Assembly (NCBI RefSeq): GCF_000013765.1
Contig: NC_007954.1
Location: 1,364,001-1,428,000, forward strand
Source of the DNA: Shewanella denitrificans OS217
GTDB taxonomy: Bacteria; Pseudomonadota; Gammaproteobacteria; Enterobacterales; Shewanellaceae
Direction: 5' to 3'
Length of the DNA: 64,000 bases
Shown here piece after piece: positions 51,927-61,870 of the stretch; position 1 is the first letter of the stretch; every line of letters begins with the position of its first letter. A program made the position numbers and the translations under genes. The notes under the pieces are model-generated. The model ran no database searches, was not told where the DNA came from, and was given only the letters and a program-made list of their open reading frames with translations.

Positions 51927-52007
51927 TTCTTTACAGTTAGCACTGGCAAGTTAGAGGCCTATGACTATAGTAAGAATGGCAAAGTAATTGTAGTAAGAAA
52001 TAAATTT

Positions 52008-52084
52008 GCGCGTGTAGCTCAGCTGGATAGAGTACCTGGCTACGAACCAGGCGGTCGGAGGTTCGACTCCTCCCACGCGCACCA
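52008..52084 (+). tRNA. tRNA-Arg (ACG), copy 4
   Basis: Identical to copies 2 and 3; last gene of the array, followed six bases later by a terminator. Confidence 0.97.
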
Positions 52085-52090
52085 CATTAA

Positions 52091-52120
52091 AAAGCCTCGC
52101 AGTAGCGAGGCTTTTTTCTT
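52091..52120 (+). terminator. Terminator of the tRNA array
   Basis: AAAGCCTCGC (52091-52100) pairs with GCGAGGCTTT (52105-52114) around AGTA, followed by T residues. Confidence 0.92.
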
Positions 52121-52242
52121 TTCCGATTTTAAGTTTTAAATTCTAGCTTCTAAATTCAAACTTTCTGCAGCATGTAACCTATTGTTTTATATCAACACCG
52201 TCTATAGTGTACTTATCGTAAATCACATGGATGTATCCCACT

Positions 52243-53703
52243 ATGCGCACCGCTGCTAAATATTCATTACTGCCACTATTCGTCATACTTTACTCTGTGA
52301 CTGTTACTACTCACGCAGCAGAGCCTGTCCAACCGCTCTCAGAGCTGAGTTATGTGCCTTTCCCTATGGGTTATGACTATATGGACAAGAAGGCATTGCT
52401 CGAGCTTGAGAAGGCCATAAAGACACGTGACAACAAAGTCGTGCGTGAACACGCTTGGAAACTGTGGGCGGGCATTATGCAGCCTGCCCCAGGTTCAGAT
52501 TGGCCGTTATGGATGAGTTGGCAAAACTCCTCAGTGGTGTTTGCTGAAAAACCCACTAAGGGCGAGGTAAGCAGCTTAAGCACGCAAAAAATCCATCACA
52601 CAATGAGAGCGCAAAATAAATTACATTCGCCTAAGGTGAATACCCAGTCTCCTCTGTACCGTGTTCCCGATTGGATCTTGCAGCAATATCCAGATTCGGT
52701 GAGTTATGACATTCAGTCTCAGACTTTTTCAATTAAAGACGGCAAATATTTTCTCTCTAATGGCGACATCATGATCGCGACTGAATCCATTTCAGAGCAA
52801 GGGGTGAAAAGTTTAGTCGATGGTGGATTAACCCAAGTCAGCACCTTAGATAAGTTACATAAAGATGGCATTAATGGTGTGAGTGTTAATTCTTGGACCA
52901 TAGTTACTAAGCACATGTATTGGCCTGTGAAGAAGGATGGGTTAACCGGATTGCCTGTATGGTGGGATAAGCAGTATAAAACCGATTTCTCTGGCTATGT
53001 GGGCTATGAGACCTGGGATCGCGCGATTGCGATTGATCCTAGCGGCGCTAAAGCGGGTAAAAAAGCTGAAGTCAGTTATTTATATAATCTTCATCATTAT
53101 GACGGTACGCCTTTGCCTACAGTGAATAAAAACGTTAACACCTATTCGATTAATGACTTTTATCATCATAAAGTGACTCAGGCAGATTGGGATACCTTTG
53201 ATAAAAACGATCAAGCCATCATCCACAGTGCTAGCCTATGGGCTAATGGTCGTCCTTTTGAAGTGGGGGATTTCTTAGTGACAGTGGCGATGCACATCAA
53301 TACTAAGCAGCTCCCAGCGTGGACATTGGAGTCTGTGTGGTGGTCAGACACGCCTAATGAAGGAGAGTATTCAACGCACAGACCGTCTCTAAATCATGCC
53401 AAGGGCCCATGGAAGCATTACTTGTTAACAGAGGCGTTTCAAACCCAAGCCGATAAAGACGGTAACTTACCCATAGCGGTGAATCCTTACATTGAGGGAG
53501 TAACCCATCCAATCGCGACAAATTGCAGGAATTGCCATGTCAGGGCCGGCTGGCCGGCAGCATCAAAAACCTTGCCTAATGGTGCGAGTTATCAAAACCC
53601 CCTATGCCAAGGATTATTAACAGCGTTAGCGCCTGAGGATACTTGTTTTAAATCCATCTTATTGACAGATTTTATGTGGATAGTGCCAGACAGGGCGAAT
53701 TAG
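52243..53703 (+). CDS. Secreted protein with a single heme-binding CxxCH motif, unknown family
   Basis: ATG 52243 gives 486 residues with a clean signal peptide (RTAAKYSLLPLFVILYSV, cut near THAAE); ATG 52231 is also possible. The mature protein is rich in aromatic residues (PLWMSWQNSS, LVDGGL, YWPVKKDGLTGLPVWW, WTLESVWWSD). Near the C-terminus NCRNCHVRAGWP is a CxxCH motif for one covalently bound c-type heme. Two further cysteines (NPLCQG and DTCFKS) follow. It is probably periplasmic. I cannot name the function; a heme enzyme or electron-transfer protein is possible. It has a bidirectional terminator downstream. Confidence 0.8.
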   Translation: MRTAAKYSLLPLFVILYSVTVTTHAAEPVQPLSELSYVPFPMGYDYMDKKALLELEKAIKTRDNKVVREHAWKLWAGIMQPAPGSDWPLWMSWQNSSVVFAEKPTKGEVSSLSTQKIHHTMRAQNKLHSPKVNTQSPLYRVPDWILQQYPDSVSYDIQSQTFSIKDGKYFLSNGDIMIATESISEQGVKSLVDGGLTQVSTLDKLHKDGINGVSVNSWTIVTKHMYWPVKKDGLTGLPVWWDKQYKTDFSGYVGYETWDRAIAIDPSGAKAGKKAEVSYLYNLHHYDGTPLPTVNKNVNTYSINDFYHHKVTQADWDTFDKNDQAIIHSASLWANGRPFEVGDFLVTVAMHINTKQLPAWTLESVWWSDTPNEGEYSTHRPSLNHAKGPWKHYLLTEAFQTQADKDGNLPIAVNPYIEGVTHPIATNCRNCHVRAGWPAASKTLPNGASYQNPLCQGLLTALAPEDTCFKSILLTDFMWIVPDRAN

Positions 53704-53726
53704 CATAAAAGAACAGGCAGTAAGAT

Positions 53727-53760
53727 CAATAAAGGAGAAGCATTTGCTTCTCCTTTATTG
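53727..53760. terminator. Bidirectional terminator with 16-bp perfect stem
   Basis: CAATAAAGGAGAAGCA (53727-53742) pairs perfectly with the sequence at 53745-53760 around TT. It lies between convergent genes. The T-tract is broken, so it may act mainly as a strong hairpin. Confidence 0.75.
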
Positions 53761-53795
53761 TGAATGACAGTAAATTGATGAGGTTAAGAGAGCGG

Positions 53796-55052
53796 TTATT
53801 TACTTACTTGAGTGCCATCTTCGTCTGACTCATTAGCATAAAACTGTGCTTCATCTAATTGGCCTTCGCTTTTACCCACCACAACAGCAGTCATCATGTC
53901 ACCTGTGACATTGGTGGCTGTGCGGATCATATCAATTACCCTGTCTATAGCGGCAATAAAGGCGATACCTTCAAGGGGGAGCCCTACCACACCTAAAGTT
54001 ACCGTTAGCATCACCATGGCGCTACCAGGCACGCCTGCTGTACCTACAGAGGCGACAGTTGCAGTGACTGCAATGAGCAGGTAATCCATCATATCTAATG
54101 GAATACCATAGATTTGCGCAATAAAGATGGCGGCAATAGCAGGGTAGATCCCGCCGCAGCCATCCATGTTCATGGTGGCGCCAAGGGGTAACACAAAGGC
54201 ACTGTAACGCTCAGATACACCCATAGACTCAGTACAACGGGTACTGGCAGGCAGGGTGCCAAAGCTTGATGCGGTGCTAAATGCCACAATCTGCGCCGGT
54301 AGCGCTTTGCGGAAAAACTGCACAGGACTTAGGCCTGCGGCAAATTTAACTAGGCCGCCATAAACAAAAATAATGTGGATTAGCGCGGCAACATAAATAG
54401 CAATAATAAACTTACCTAAAGGTAATAGGGTACTTAAGCCATATTCACCCACCACCCAAGCCATTAAGCCAAATACACCAATGGGAGTCAGTTTTAGCAC
54501 CATACGAGTCAGCTGGAACATCACTTCGGCGCCCGCTTCAAACATTTTTTTCAATGGCTCGGCTTTTTCACCGACCGCATTAATGGGGATGCCGATTAAA
54601 GCGGCAAATACGATAATTTGCAGCACCTTACCTTCGGCTAATGAGGCAAAAGGATTCACAGGGATCATATCCAGCAGCACTTGGGAAAATCCTGGAATAT
54701 TTCGCTCACGCACTTCAGCACTTGCAAGCTCCAATGAACCGCCCATATCGATTGAGCTACCTACGGCCAGACCAATAAATGAAGCGACTGTGCCTGTGAG
54801 CATAAACATGCCTAAGGTTTTAAAACTTAAGCGCTTAAGGTTAGTTTGTGAGCCTAGCGAGGTAATGCTGACGACGATGGCGCACAGCACCAAAGGAGCG
54901 ACCAGCATCTTGATGGCTGCGATAAACAAATCCCCAAGGGGTTTAAAGATGGCGGCAGTTTCACCTAAAAAAACACCGGCTAGGGCACCTAGCATGAAAC
55001 CTGCGAGGACTTTTTGCCAAAATGGCATACGTGCAAGGGCGTTAACTATCAT
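53796..55052 (-). CDS. Dicarboxylate/amino-acid:cation symporter (DAACS family)
   Basis: ATG 55052 gives 418 residues starting IVNALARMPFWQKVLAGFML; an upstream ATG would add an extra hydrophobic leader that the family usually lacks. The protein has about eight membrane spans and two hairpin loops. Serine-rich HP1 (AFSTASSFGTLPASTRC), TM7 (LPLGATMNMDGCGGI, the NMDG cation-binding motif) and HP2 (GTAGVPGSAMVMLTVTLG) are clear. It imports dicarboxylates or acidic/neutral amino acids with Na+ or H+. The exact substrate is not determined. The C-terminus is acidic. Confidence 0.93.
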   Translation of the reverse strand: MIVNALARMPFWQKVLAGFMLGALAGVFLGETAAIFKPLGDLFIAAIKMLVAPLVLCAIVVSITSLGSQTNLKRLSFKTLGMFMLTGTVASFIGLAVGSSIDMGGSLELASAEVRERNIPGFSQVLLDMIPVNPFASLAEGKVLQIIVFAALIGIPINAVGEKAEPLKKMFEAGAEVMFQLTRMVLKLTPIGVFGLMAWVVGEYGLSTLLPLGKFIIAIYVAALIHIIFVYGGLVKFAAGLSPVQFFRKALPAQIVAFSTASSFGTLPASTRCTESMGVSERYSAFVLPLGATMNMDGCGGIYPAIAAIFIAQIYGIPLDMMDYLLIAVTATVASVGTAGVPGSAMVMLTVTLGVVGLPLEGIAFIAAIDRVIDMIRTATNVTGDMMTAVVVGKSEGQLDEAQFYANESDEDGTQVSK

Positions 55053-55304
55053 TGTGGTTCCAAATAAGTAGATAAATACGGTGAAGAATAAAAAGAGCGT
55101 GTTGAAAATAGAAAGAAGCATGACTCATAACACTGAAGCCAAGTCTAAGTTTAAGATCGTTATAGATGTAATAAAAGCATTAAGGGCATTGTATTGAGTG
55201 AGACATGAAGTGACAATGTCATTTTGGTATAACTTATCACGATAAGATTATGAATAGTCTTAGATAAAAGATTAGCTTAGCCAGTGACTAGAGTGGGGAG
55301 TTGA

Positions 55305-55739
55305 GTGGAACAATTAGCCTTAATGTTCTCGGGGGCCTTGATGGCAGCGACTGTACTTCCCGGTGGCTCGGAACTACTCTTGGTAGGTTTTTTAACTGCC
55401 GAGCCGCAAACTTGGTTTGGCTTGCTTATTGCTGCAAGTCTTGGCAATACCTTAGGTGCCATGACAAGTTACGGCCTTGGACGAGTGGGCCGCAATGGGA
55501 TCACTCCAGAGCAGCTTGGCACTCAGTCGATGAAAAAAACCTTAACCTGGCTTGAGCGCTATGGCTACTGGGCGTTGTTATTGTCTTGGCTACCTGTGAT
55601 TGGCGATCTGCTGTGCTTATTAGCTGGTTGGCTAAAATTACCCTTATTGCCTTCAAGCTTGATGATGTTAATGGGTAAGACGCTGCGCTATTGCGTGCTT
55701 ATCGGGCTGTTTTTTGGTGGTGCAGAATTTTTGGCCTAG
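55305..55739 (+). CDS. YqaA-like DedA/VTT-domain membrane protein
   Basis: A 144-residue inner-membrane protein starting with GTG after GGGGAG. It matches YqaA: ATVLPGGSELLLVGFL, LGNTLGAMTSYGLGR, then LERYGYWALLLSWLPVIGDLLCLLAGWLKL. The family belongs to the VTT/DedA group, implicated in lipid scrambling or envelope homeostasis, but YqaA's own role is not settled. It is separate from the divergent symporter gene. Confidence 0.9.
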   Translation: MEQLALMFSGALMAATVLPGGSELLLVGFLTAEPQTWFGLLIAASLGNTLGAMTSYGLGRVGRNGITPEQLGTQSMKKTLTWLERYGYWALLLSWLPVIGDLLCLLAGWLKLPLLPSSLMMLMGKTLRYCVLIGLFFGGAEFLA

Positions 55740-55811
55740 TTCGTTAGTTTTAGCTATTTTTTGCGAGTCACAATCTGAATGAATTGTGCACAGATGCGCT
55801 TGGAGAGAGAA

Positions 55812-58736
55812 ATGAATAATAGATGGATGTTAGCTTGTACCATCAGTGCTATTTTGGCCGCTTGTAGCCAAACTAAAGATCAAACTGGACTCAGCTCAGG
55901 TGCACAGCAAAACAGCGCCACAAATTATACCAGTAGCATTACCCTGTTAGAGCAACATTTACCAGATGCGGGGGAGGTGGGAATCGCTTATAAAAAGTAT
56001 CAGCTTGATAATGGCCTTACCGTCATTTTGCACCAAGATAAGTCAGATCCCTTAGTGCATGTCGATGTGACCTACCATGTGGGCTCGGCCCGAGAACTCG
56101 CTGGCCGTAGTGGTTTTGCTCATCTGTTTGAACACATGATGTTTCAAGGCTCACAACATGTTGCCGATGAACAGCATTTTAAGCTCATTACCGAGGCGGG
56201 GGGGACCTTAAATGGCACCACCAATACAGACAGAACCAACTACTTTGAAACGGTTCCCAGTAATCAACTGGAAAAAATGCTCTGGTTAGAAGCCGACAGA
56301 ATGGGATTTTTACTGCCAGCGCTGACGGATGAAAAATTCGAGTTGCAGCGCGAAACCGTGAAGAATGAGCGGGCACAGCGCATTGACAATAAGCCCTATG
56401 GCCGCTTGAACGAGCGCTTTAATCAGGCGCTTTATCCCGTCGGGCACCCGTATTCTTGGCCTGTTATCGGTTGGCCAGATGATTTAAACCGTGCCACTAC
56501 AGAAGATGTTAAGCAATTCTTTAAACGCTGGTATGGCCCCAATAACGCCACCTTAACCATAGGCGGGGATTTTGATGAGCAGCAAGCCTTAGCTTGGGTT
56601 GATAAATACTTTGCCGACATTCCTAAAGGCCCCGAGGTGAAACCTCAAGCAAAAACCTTAGTGACCTTAGATAAGACTCGCTATCTTTCGATGGAAGATA
56701 AGGTGCATTTGCCGCTAATTTATATCGCATTCCCAACGGTTTATGCCGGCCACCCCGACGAAGCCCCCTTGGATTTGTTGGCCAATATTTTAGGCGGCGG
56801 TAAGACATCACTATTTTATAAAAATTTAGTTAAACAAGGTCATGCGGTGCAGGCCAGTGTGAATCATCCTTGTCAGGAGCTGGCATGTCAGTTGTCTTTA
56901 TATGCCTTAGCTAACCCGAGTCGGGGTGGCAAGCTCAGTGAACTGGAACAGATGATTACTCAATCCATAGCCGAGTTTGAGCAGCGCGGGGTCACGGATG
57001 AAGATTTACAAAAGGTGAAAGTGCAGTTTAAAGCCAGCACCATATTCACCATGCAAAGTGTGGCCGGCAAAGTGGCAACCCTTGCCAGCAATCAAACCTT
57101 TTTTGGCAAGCCGGATTTATTGGCAGATGACTTGGCTCGCTATCAGCAAGTGACCAAGGCCGATGTGATGCGAGTGTTTGCGCGTTACATCAAAGATAAA
57201 CCGATGACAGTGATGAGTGTTGTTCCAGAAGGGGCTAGGGCATTAATTGCAAAGGCGGATAATTTCACCCCCGCACAGGCGGCACCGGCCAAAACGGCGG
57301 TTACTTTACCCGCCACCTTAGCCAATACTGTATCTGCAGAGCCTGGCTTAAGCAATCACAATGAGTTAACTAAAAACACAGCGCCGCGGCATTTCGATAG
57401 GGCCTTGGTGCCTGAAGCTGGCATGGCGCCTGTGATGACAGTGCCACGTCTGTGGCGCCAAACCCTTGCTAATGGCATTGAGGTGATGGGCACTCAGAGC
57501 CTTGAAACCCCAACAGCTGAATTGCTTATCTATCTGGAAGGGGGGCATTCGTTAGTGCCGGTTGAAAAGGCTGGGCTTGCTGGACTCACAGCGGCCATGC
57601 TCAATGAATCTAGCACATTACGTAGCACTGAAGCCTTGGCGCAAGCATTGGAGTTATTAGGCAGCAGCATCAGCTTTGGATCATCAGACAGCCAAAGCTA
57701 TATCAAGGTATCAAGCTTAACTGAAAATCTTAAAGCGACCCTTGAAATAGTGGAGGAAAAACTGTTTTCCCCAGCCTTAAATAGCGAAGATTTTGAGCGT
57801 CTCAAAGAACAGCAATTACAAAGTTTGCAGCATTTAAGCTCAGATCCAAGCTATCTGGCAAGCCAAGGCTTTGCCAAACTCTTGTATGGCGAAAATAGCA
57901 GTTTAGGCGTTAGCAATACAGGCACCTTAGAAAGCATCAAGGCCTTGACGCTCTTGGACGTGAAGCACTTTTATCAGACGCAGTATTCAGCCTCTGTGGT
58001 GAAAATGGTGTTGGTGGCGGACCTCAATAAAGCGAGTATTATCCCCATGCTGAAAGGATTTAGTCAGTGGCAAGCGACCCCTGTGAGCCAGCCTAAGATG
58101 GCGTCGTTTCCAACCCTTGCTAGCGGGAAAATCCACATTATCCATAAGCCGGGCTCAGCCCAATCTGTGATTTATATTGGCAAGCGGGCGCTTCCTTATG
58201 ATGCCACTGGTGATTACTTTAAAGCCTATTTGATGAACTATCCTCTGGGCGGCGCCTTTAACAGCCGGATTAATTTGAATTTGCGCGAAGATAAAGGGTA
58301 TACCTATGGGGCGCGCAGTCAGTTTTCAGGGGATAATAAAACCGGACAGTTTTTGGTGACTGCCAGTGTGCGAGCTGATGTGACTGGGCTGGCATTAATT
58401 GAATTTATTAAGGAAATCAAGGCTTATCAAACTGAGGGCATGACAGCCGCTGAGCATGACTTTATGCGCAGCTCCATCGCCCAAAGCCAAGCCTTAGATT
58501 ATGAAACACCATATCAGAAGGCGGGGTTTGTGCGTATGATCCAGCGTTATGATTTAGCAGAAGATTTTACTTCAAAGCAAGATGAAATCATTAAAACTGT
58601 GAGCCTAAGTGAACTCAATGCACTGGCGCAATCCTTACTGGATTTAGACACTATGACTATCTTGATTGTGGGTGACAAAAACCAACTGACGGAGCAGCTT
58701 AAGGATTTAGGCTATCCTATTCAACTGATGAATTGA
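55812..58736 (+). CDS. M16-family zinc protease lipoprotein with two M16 modules
   Basis: ATG 55812 has GGAGAG upstream and gives 974 residues with a lipobox (CTISAILAACSQ, Cys about 18), so it is a membrane-anchored periplasmic protein. The first M16 module has the inverted zinc motif HLFEH (FAHLFEHMMFQGS) and the distal Glu region ELQRETVKNERAQR, so it should be catalytic. The C-terminal M16 module (from about 560) lacks the zinc motif, as expected, and has LGGAFNSRINLNLREDKGYTYGA. Substrates are likely peptides. The earlier in-frame start at 55779 would bury the signal. Confidence 0.93.
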   Translation: MNNRWMLACTISAILAACSQTKDQTGLSSGAQQNSATNYTSSITLLEQHLPDAGEVGIAYKKYQLDNGLTVILHQDKSDPLVHVDVTYHVGSARELAGRSGFAHLFEHMMFQGSQHVADEQHFKLITEAGGTLNGTTNTDRTNYFETVPSNQLEKMLWLEADRMGFLLPALTDEKFELQRETVKNERAQRIDNKPYGRLNERFNQALYPVGHPYSWPVIGWPDDLNRATTEDVKQFFKRWYGPNNATLTIGGDFDEQQALAWVDKYFADIPKGPEVKPQAKTLVTLDKTRYLSMEDKVHLPLIYIAFPTVYAGHPDEAPLDLLANILGGGKTSLFYKNLVKQGHAVQASVNHPCQELACQLSLYALANPSRGGKLSELEQMITQSIAEFEQRGVTDEDLQKVKVQFKASTIFTMQSVAGKVATLASNQTFFGKPDLLADDLARYQQVTKADVMRVFARYIKDKPMTVMSVVPEGARALIAKADNFTPAQAAPAKTAVTLPATLANTVSAEPGLSNHNELTKNTAPRHFDRALVPEAGMAPVMTVPRLWRQTLANGIEVMGTQSLETPTAELLIYLEGGHSLVPVEKAGLAGLTAAMLNESSTLRSTEALAQALELLGSSISFGSSDSQSYIKVSSLTENLKATLEIVEEKLFSPALNSEDFERLKEQQLQSLQHLSSDPSYLASQGFAKLLYGENSSLGVSNTGTLESIKALTLLDVKHFYQTQYSASVVKMVLVADLNKASIIPMLKGFSQWQATPVSQPKMASFPTLASGKIHIIHKPGSAQSVIYIGKRALPYDATGDYFKAYLMNYPLGGAFNSRINLNLREDKGYTYGARSQFSGDNKTGQFLVTASVRADVTGLALIEFIKEIKAYQTEGMTAAEHDFMRSSIAQSQALDYETPYQKAGFVRMIQRYDLAEDFTSKQDEIIKTVSLSELNALAQSLLDLDTMTILIVGDKNQLTEQLKDLGYPIQLMN

Positions 58737-58933
58737 CCCTAGGCTATTGAAAACAGCCGAAACACCCCAATATAGGGTTGAGGCTGATTATTTGAGCCTC
58801 AAGTTGAAGAATGTGGCCTGCATGCTTATTTATCTTAATTAAGATGTGAATTGCAGGAAATAAACTTGTTTAATCTCGGGTCTGTTGCTGACAAGATACG
58901 CGGTTGAATACTAATAAAGAGAAGAGAATATTG

Positions 58934-60508
58934 ATGTCATTCAATAACACTGTCGACCAACTCAGTGATGCACAGGGCCGTGAAGCCTTATTAGGTATGT
59001 TTCGCGGCATAGAGCGTGAAGCACTGCGTATTGGTACCGATGGTCAGCTAGCCACAGACCCCCATCCTAACGCATTAGGTTCGGCATTAACCCATTCTCG
59101 GATCACCACAGATTACAGCGAATCCTTGCTCGAATTTATTACTCCTGTCCATCAAAGCATAGATGCACTATTAGAAGATCTCACTCAGACTCATGCCTTT
59201 AGTGTGCGTAACCTTAACGGTCAGAAATTATGGCCTGTGAGCATGCCTTGTTATGTGGGTGATGAGAAAAATATTCCCATAGCCCAATATGGCAGCTCAA
59301 ATACCGGTATGATGAAAACCTTATATCGTAAGGGCCTAACTCATAGATACGGCGCATTAATGCAGATAATTTCTGGGGTTCATTTTAATTTTTCTGTGTC
59401 TAATGAGCTGTGGCAGCGCCTCTATGAACTTAGCGACACTAAGCTTGGACTCAATGATTTTATTTCAGAATCCTATTTCGGTTTGATCCGCAATTATCGC
59501 CGTTTGGTGTGGGTGTTACCCTACCTTTTTGGTTCATCTCCGGCCATATGCAGCTCTTTCATTAAGGATCAAGAATTCGATTTTGAGTTTATGAAGACCG
59601 GTAAAGGCACCTTGTATTTACCCTATGCCACCTCATTGCGTATGAGCGACTTAGGCTATACCAACAAAGAGCAAGATACCCTTAATATTAGCTATAACTC
59701 TTTACCTGAATACTTAACTGGCATTCGTGCGGCGATTAAGATGCCCTCGAAGAAATTCGAAAAAATTGGCGTCAAAGTCGATAACGAATATCAGCAGCTC
59801 AATAGCAACATTTTACAAATCGAGAATGAGTTCTACTCGCCTATTCGTGCTAAACGCGTTACTAAACGGGGTGAAAAACCTTCAGATGCGCTGTCTCGTG
59901 CTGGGGTTGAGTACATAGAAGTCAGGGCACTGGACGTGAATCCATTTAGCCCAGTTGGCATAGATGCAAACCAAGTGCGCTTCTTGGATTTATTCTTACT
60001 GCATTGCCTGCTAAGTCCATCAGCGCCAAGTTATGGCGAAGAAGAAGGTGAAATGACTGCCAATTTAAAGGCAGTGGTACTCGAAGGTCGTAAACCTGGA
60101 CTTGAGCTCACTAAAGCCGGTGAACCTATCTCTATGTCAATCTGGTTACAGCAGCTATTCGATGCTTTAGTTCCCTTAGCAAAACTGCTGGATGGTGAGC
60201 ATGAATATGCGTATCAGACCGCATTATCGACCTGGGAAAAAACCATTGCGGATCCCACTAAGACGCTGTCGGGTCGCGTCTTGGATGAAATCATCACCAA
60301 GGGCACAGATCATTTCAGTTGGGTGAAAACCTTAGCTGAGGATTACCACAGTTTCTTGAGCCAATATCCGTTATCTAATGAAGTGACTGAGCGCTACAAA
60401 ACAGACGCTACATCATCCCTTGTGGCTCAACGGGAGCTAGAGGCCAGTTCAAACCAACCCTTTAGTGCCTATTTAGATGACTATTTCTCAATGTCAGACA
60501 AGGCATAG
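58934..60508 (+). CDS. gshA: Glutamate-cysteine ligase
   Basis: First step of glutathione synthesis, joining Glu and Cys with ATP. ATG 58934 follows GAAGAGAA and gives 524 residues, near the E. coli length. FRGIEREALRI near residue 25, DYSESLLEFITPVH, GVHFNFSV and the region PLANDALSRAG-like segment KPSDALSRAGVEYIEVRALDVNPF fit the proteobacterial GshA class. A small lipoprotein gene begins immediately after. Confidence 0.97.
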   Translation: MSFNNTVDQLSDAQGREALLGMFRGIEREALRIGTDGQLATDPHPNALGSALTHSRITTDYSESLLEFITPVHQSIDALLEDLTQTHAFSVRNLNGQKLWPVSMPCYVGDEKNIPIAQYGSSNTGMMKTLYRKGLTHRYGALMQIISGVHFNFSVSNELWQRLYELSDTKLGLNDFISESYFGLIRNYRRLVWVLPYLFGSSPAICSSFIKDQEFDFEFMKTGKGTLYLPYATSLRMSDLGYTNKEQDTLNISYNSLPEYLTGIRAAIKMPSKKFEKIGVKVDNEYQQLNSNILQIENEFYSPIRAKRVTKRGEKPSDALSRAGVEYIEVRALDVNPFSPVGIDANQVRFLDLFLLHCLLSPSAPSYGEEEGEMTANLKAVVLEGRKPGLELTKAGEPISMSIWLQQLFDALVPLAKLLDGEHEYAYQTALSTWEKTIADPTKTLSGRVLDEIITKGTDHFSWVKTLAEDYHSFLSQYPLSNEVTERYKTDATSSLVAQRELEASSNQPFSAYLDDYFSMSDKA

Positions 60509-60516
60509 TGACGACC

Positions 60517-60963
60517 ATGAAGGCATCAAATCGCCATCTTGTTACGGCAATATTAACTGGACTCCTGCTGCAGGGCTGCGCCTCATCGGCGAATGATATG
60601 TTGCAATGTGGTACGGTTGCAGCATATTTAGCGCCAGAGCCTCAATTGGCTAACTACCGTGTTGTGGTGACCCATCTTGATAGCAATGCTGTTATCTCAC
60701 GGCCAACGTATCAATTAGTGCCAGGACGCTACCAATTTACTATGGTGGAACTTATCGATTCGAGCCAACTTAAAGTCTCATTATCAGCAAGGAAGGCCAA
60801 GACCTTGGTTGTGGATGTCCAAGCCGATACGCTTTATCACCTTGCCGCTCGTTTTAACACAGATAAAATCTATCTAGGTGTTGATGAGAATTATTGGACA
60901 CCCATCATCGCTGCTGAAGAAAGTAAAACCTGCACTATGGCTAAAAGCCGGCTACAACCTTGA
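60517..60963 (+). CDS. Small lipoprotein of unknown function
   Basis: ATG 60517 gives 148 residues with a lipoprotein signal (HLVTAILTGLLLQGCASS, Cys about 22); a GTG at 60508 overlapping the gshA stop is the alternative. The mature part has beta-strand patterns (YRVVVTHLDSN, GRYQFTMVELID) and a conserved-looking end (LGVDENYWTPII). No family recognised. It is probably co-transcribed with gshA. Confidence 0.75.
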   Translation: MKASNRHLVTAILTGLLLQGCASSANDMLQCGTVAAYLAPEPQLANYRVVVTHLDSNAVISRPTYQLVPGRYQFTMVELIDSSQLKVSLSARKAKTLVVDVQADTLYHLAARFNTDKIYLGVDENYWTPIIAAEESKTCTMAKSRLQP

Positions 60964-61109
60964 GCTTATTGTGAATGTGAGGCTTGATGGCCTGTTAATG
61001 TGAATATCAAGCGGATAACTCCATTTACAATAAGCTGGCTGCTTGGCGTTTGCATCTTAAGTTATTAGATGTAACACTAAGGTAAGACTTTGAAGCTGTA
61101 GGTTTTTAA

Positions 61110-61796
61110 ATGGATTTTATCCTCCCCCAATATCAGGCTCGCCTTGCGATACTCCTTCGTTTATTGATTAACGGATTAGCTGCTCATTATCGTTCGTTAC
61201 TCGCCCTAGTGCTCAGTTTATGCTTGTCTGCTTGCGCGACTTCTCCGCCAAAACAGCCCGATAATATCTGCGCCATTTTTAAAGAACACAGAAGCTGGTA
61301 CAAGGCCGCCATTAACACCCAAGAAAAGTGGGGGGTTCCTGTGCATGTGCCCTTTGCGATGATGTATCAGGAAAGCTCGTTTAAACATAATGCCGCGCCG
61401 CCAATGGAATACTTTTTAGGTTTTATCCCCACGGGGCGGGCCAGCGATGCCTACGGTTATGCTCAGGCAAAAACCATGACCTGGGATGATTACGTGCGCG
61501 AGACGGGCAACTCTTGGTCTAGTCGCAGTGATTTTGATGATGCCATGGATTTTATGGGTTGGTTTATTTATAAAACCCATAAAATTAATGGGGTGTCAAA
61601 GTGGGATGCCAACAAGCAATACCTTAACTATCATGAAGGTTGGGGCGGCTATAAGCGTAGAAGTTACCATGCTAAGCCTTGGCTCATTAAGGTGGCAAAG
61701 AAGGTTGGCAATCGTTCATACCGTTATGCTAAGCAGTATAAACAGTGCAAAGAGGAGTTGGATGCTTCTTGGTTTTGGCGAACATTTATAAATTAG
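61110..61796 (+). CDS. Lipoprotein with transglycosylase (SLT)-like domain
   Basis: A 228-residue protein. The lipobox LSLCLSACATS is near residue 42, so the N-terminus is longer than usual and the true start may be a later non-ATG codon. The mature part resembles goose-type/SLT lytic transglycosylases: a likely catalytic Glu in MMYQESSFKHNAA, and SDAYGYAQAKTMTWDDYV. It would cleave or bind peptidoglycan from the outer membrane. It ends before a strong terminator. Confidence 0.8.
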   Translation: MDFILPQYQARLAILLRLLINGLAAHYRSLLALVLSLCLSACATSPPKQPDNICAIFKEHRSWYKAAINTQEKWGVPVHVPFAMMYQESSFKHNAAPPMEYFLGFIPTGRASDAYGYAQAKTMTWDDYVRETGNSWSSRSDFDDAMDFMGWFIYKTHKINGVSKWDANKQYLNYHEGWGGYKRRSYHAKPWLIKVAKKVGNRSYRYAKQYKQCKEELDASWFWRTFIN

Positions 61797-61833
61797 AGAG
61801 TTACTGTGCTAGTTTGAATTCCCAATGGACAGG

Positions 61834-61870
61834 CCCCATTGATATGAGCTGATATCAATGGGGATTTTTT
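61834..61870 (+). terminator. Terminator between SLT lipoprotein and convergent diguanylate cyclase
   Basis: CCCCATTGATAT (61834-61845) pairs with ATATCAATGGGG (61852-61863) and is followed by a T-run. Confidence 0.92.

Noticed and set aside
51444..51927. Minus-strand ORFs with repeated RSRTSDRLVRSQVLYPAEL-type peptides
   Set aside because: They are antisense translations of the tRNA-Ser and tRNA-Arg genes, a common annotation artefact.
51392..52084. CRISPR-like array (regularly repeated sequence)
   Set aside because: The repeats are complete tRNA genes with unequal spacers; no cas genes are present.
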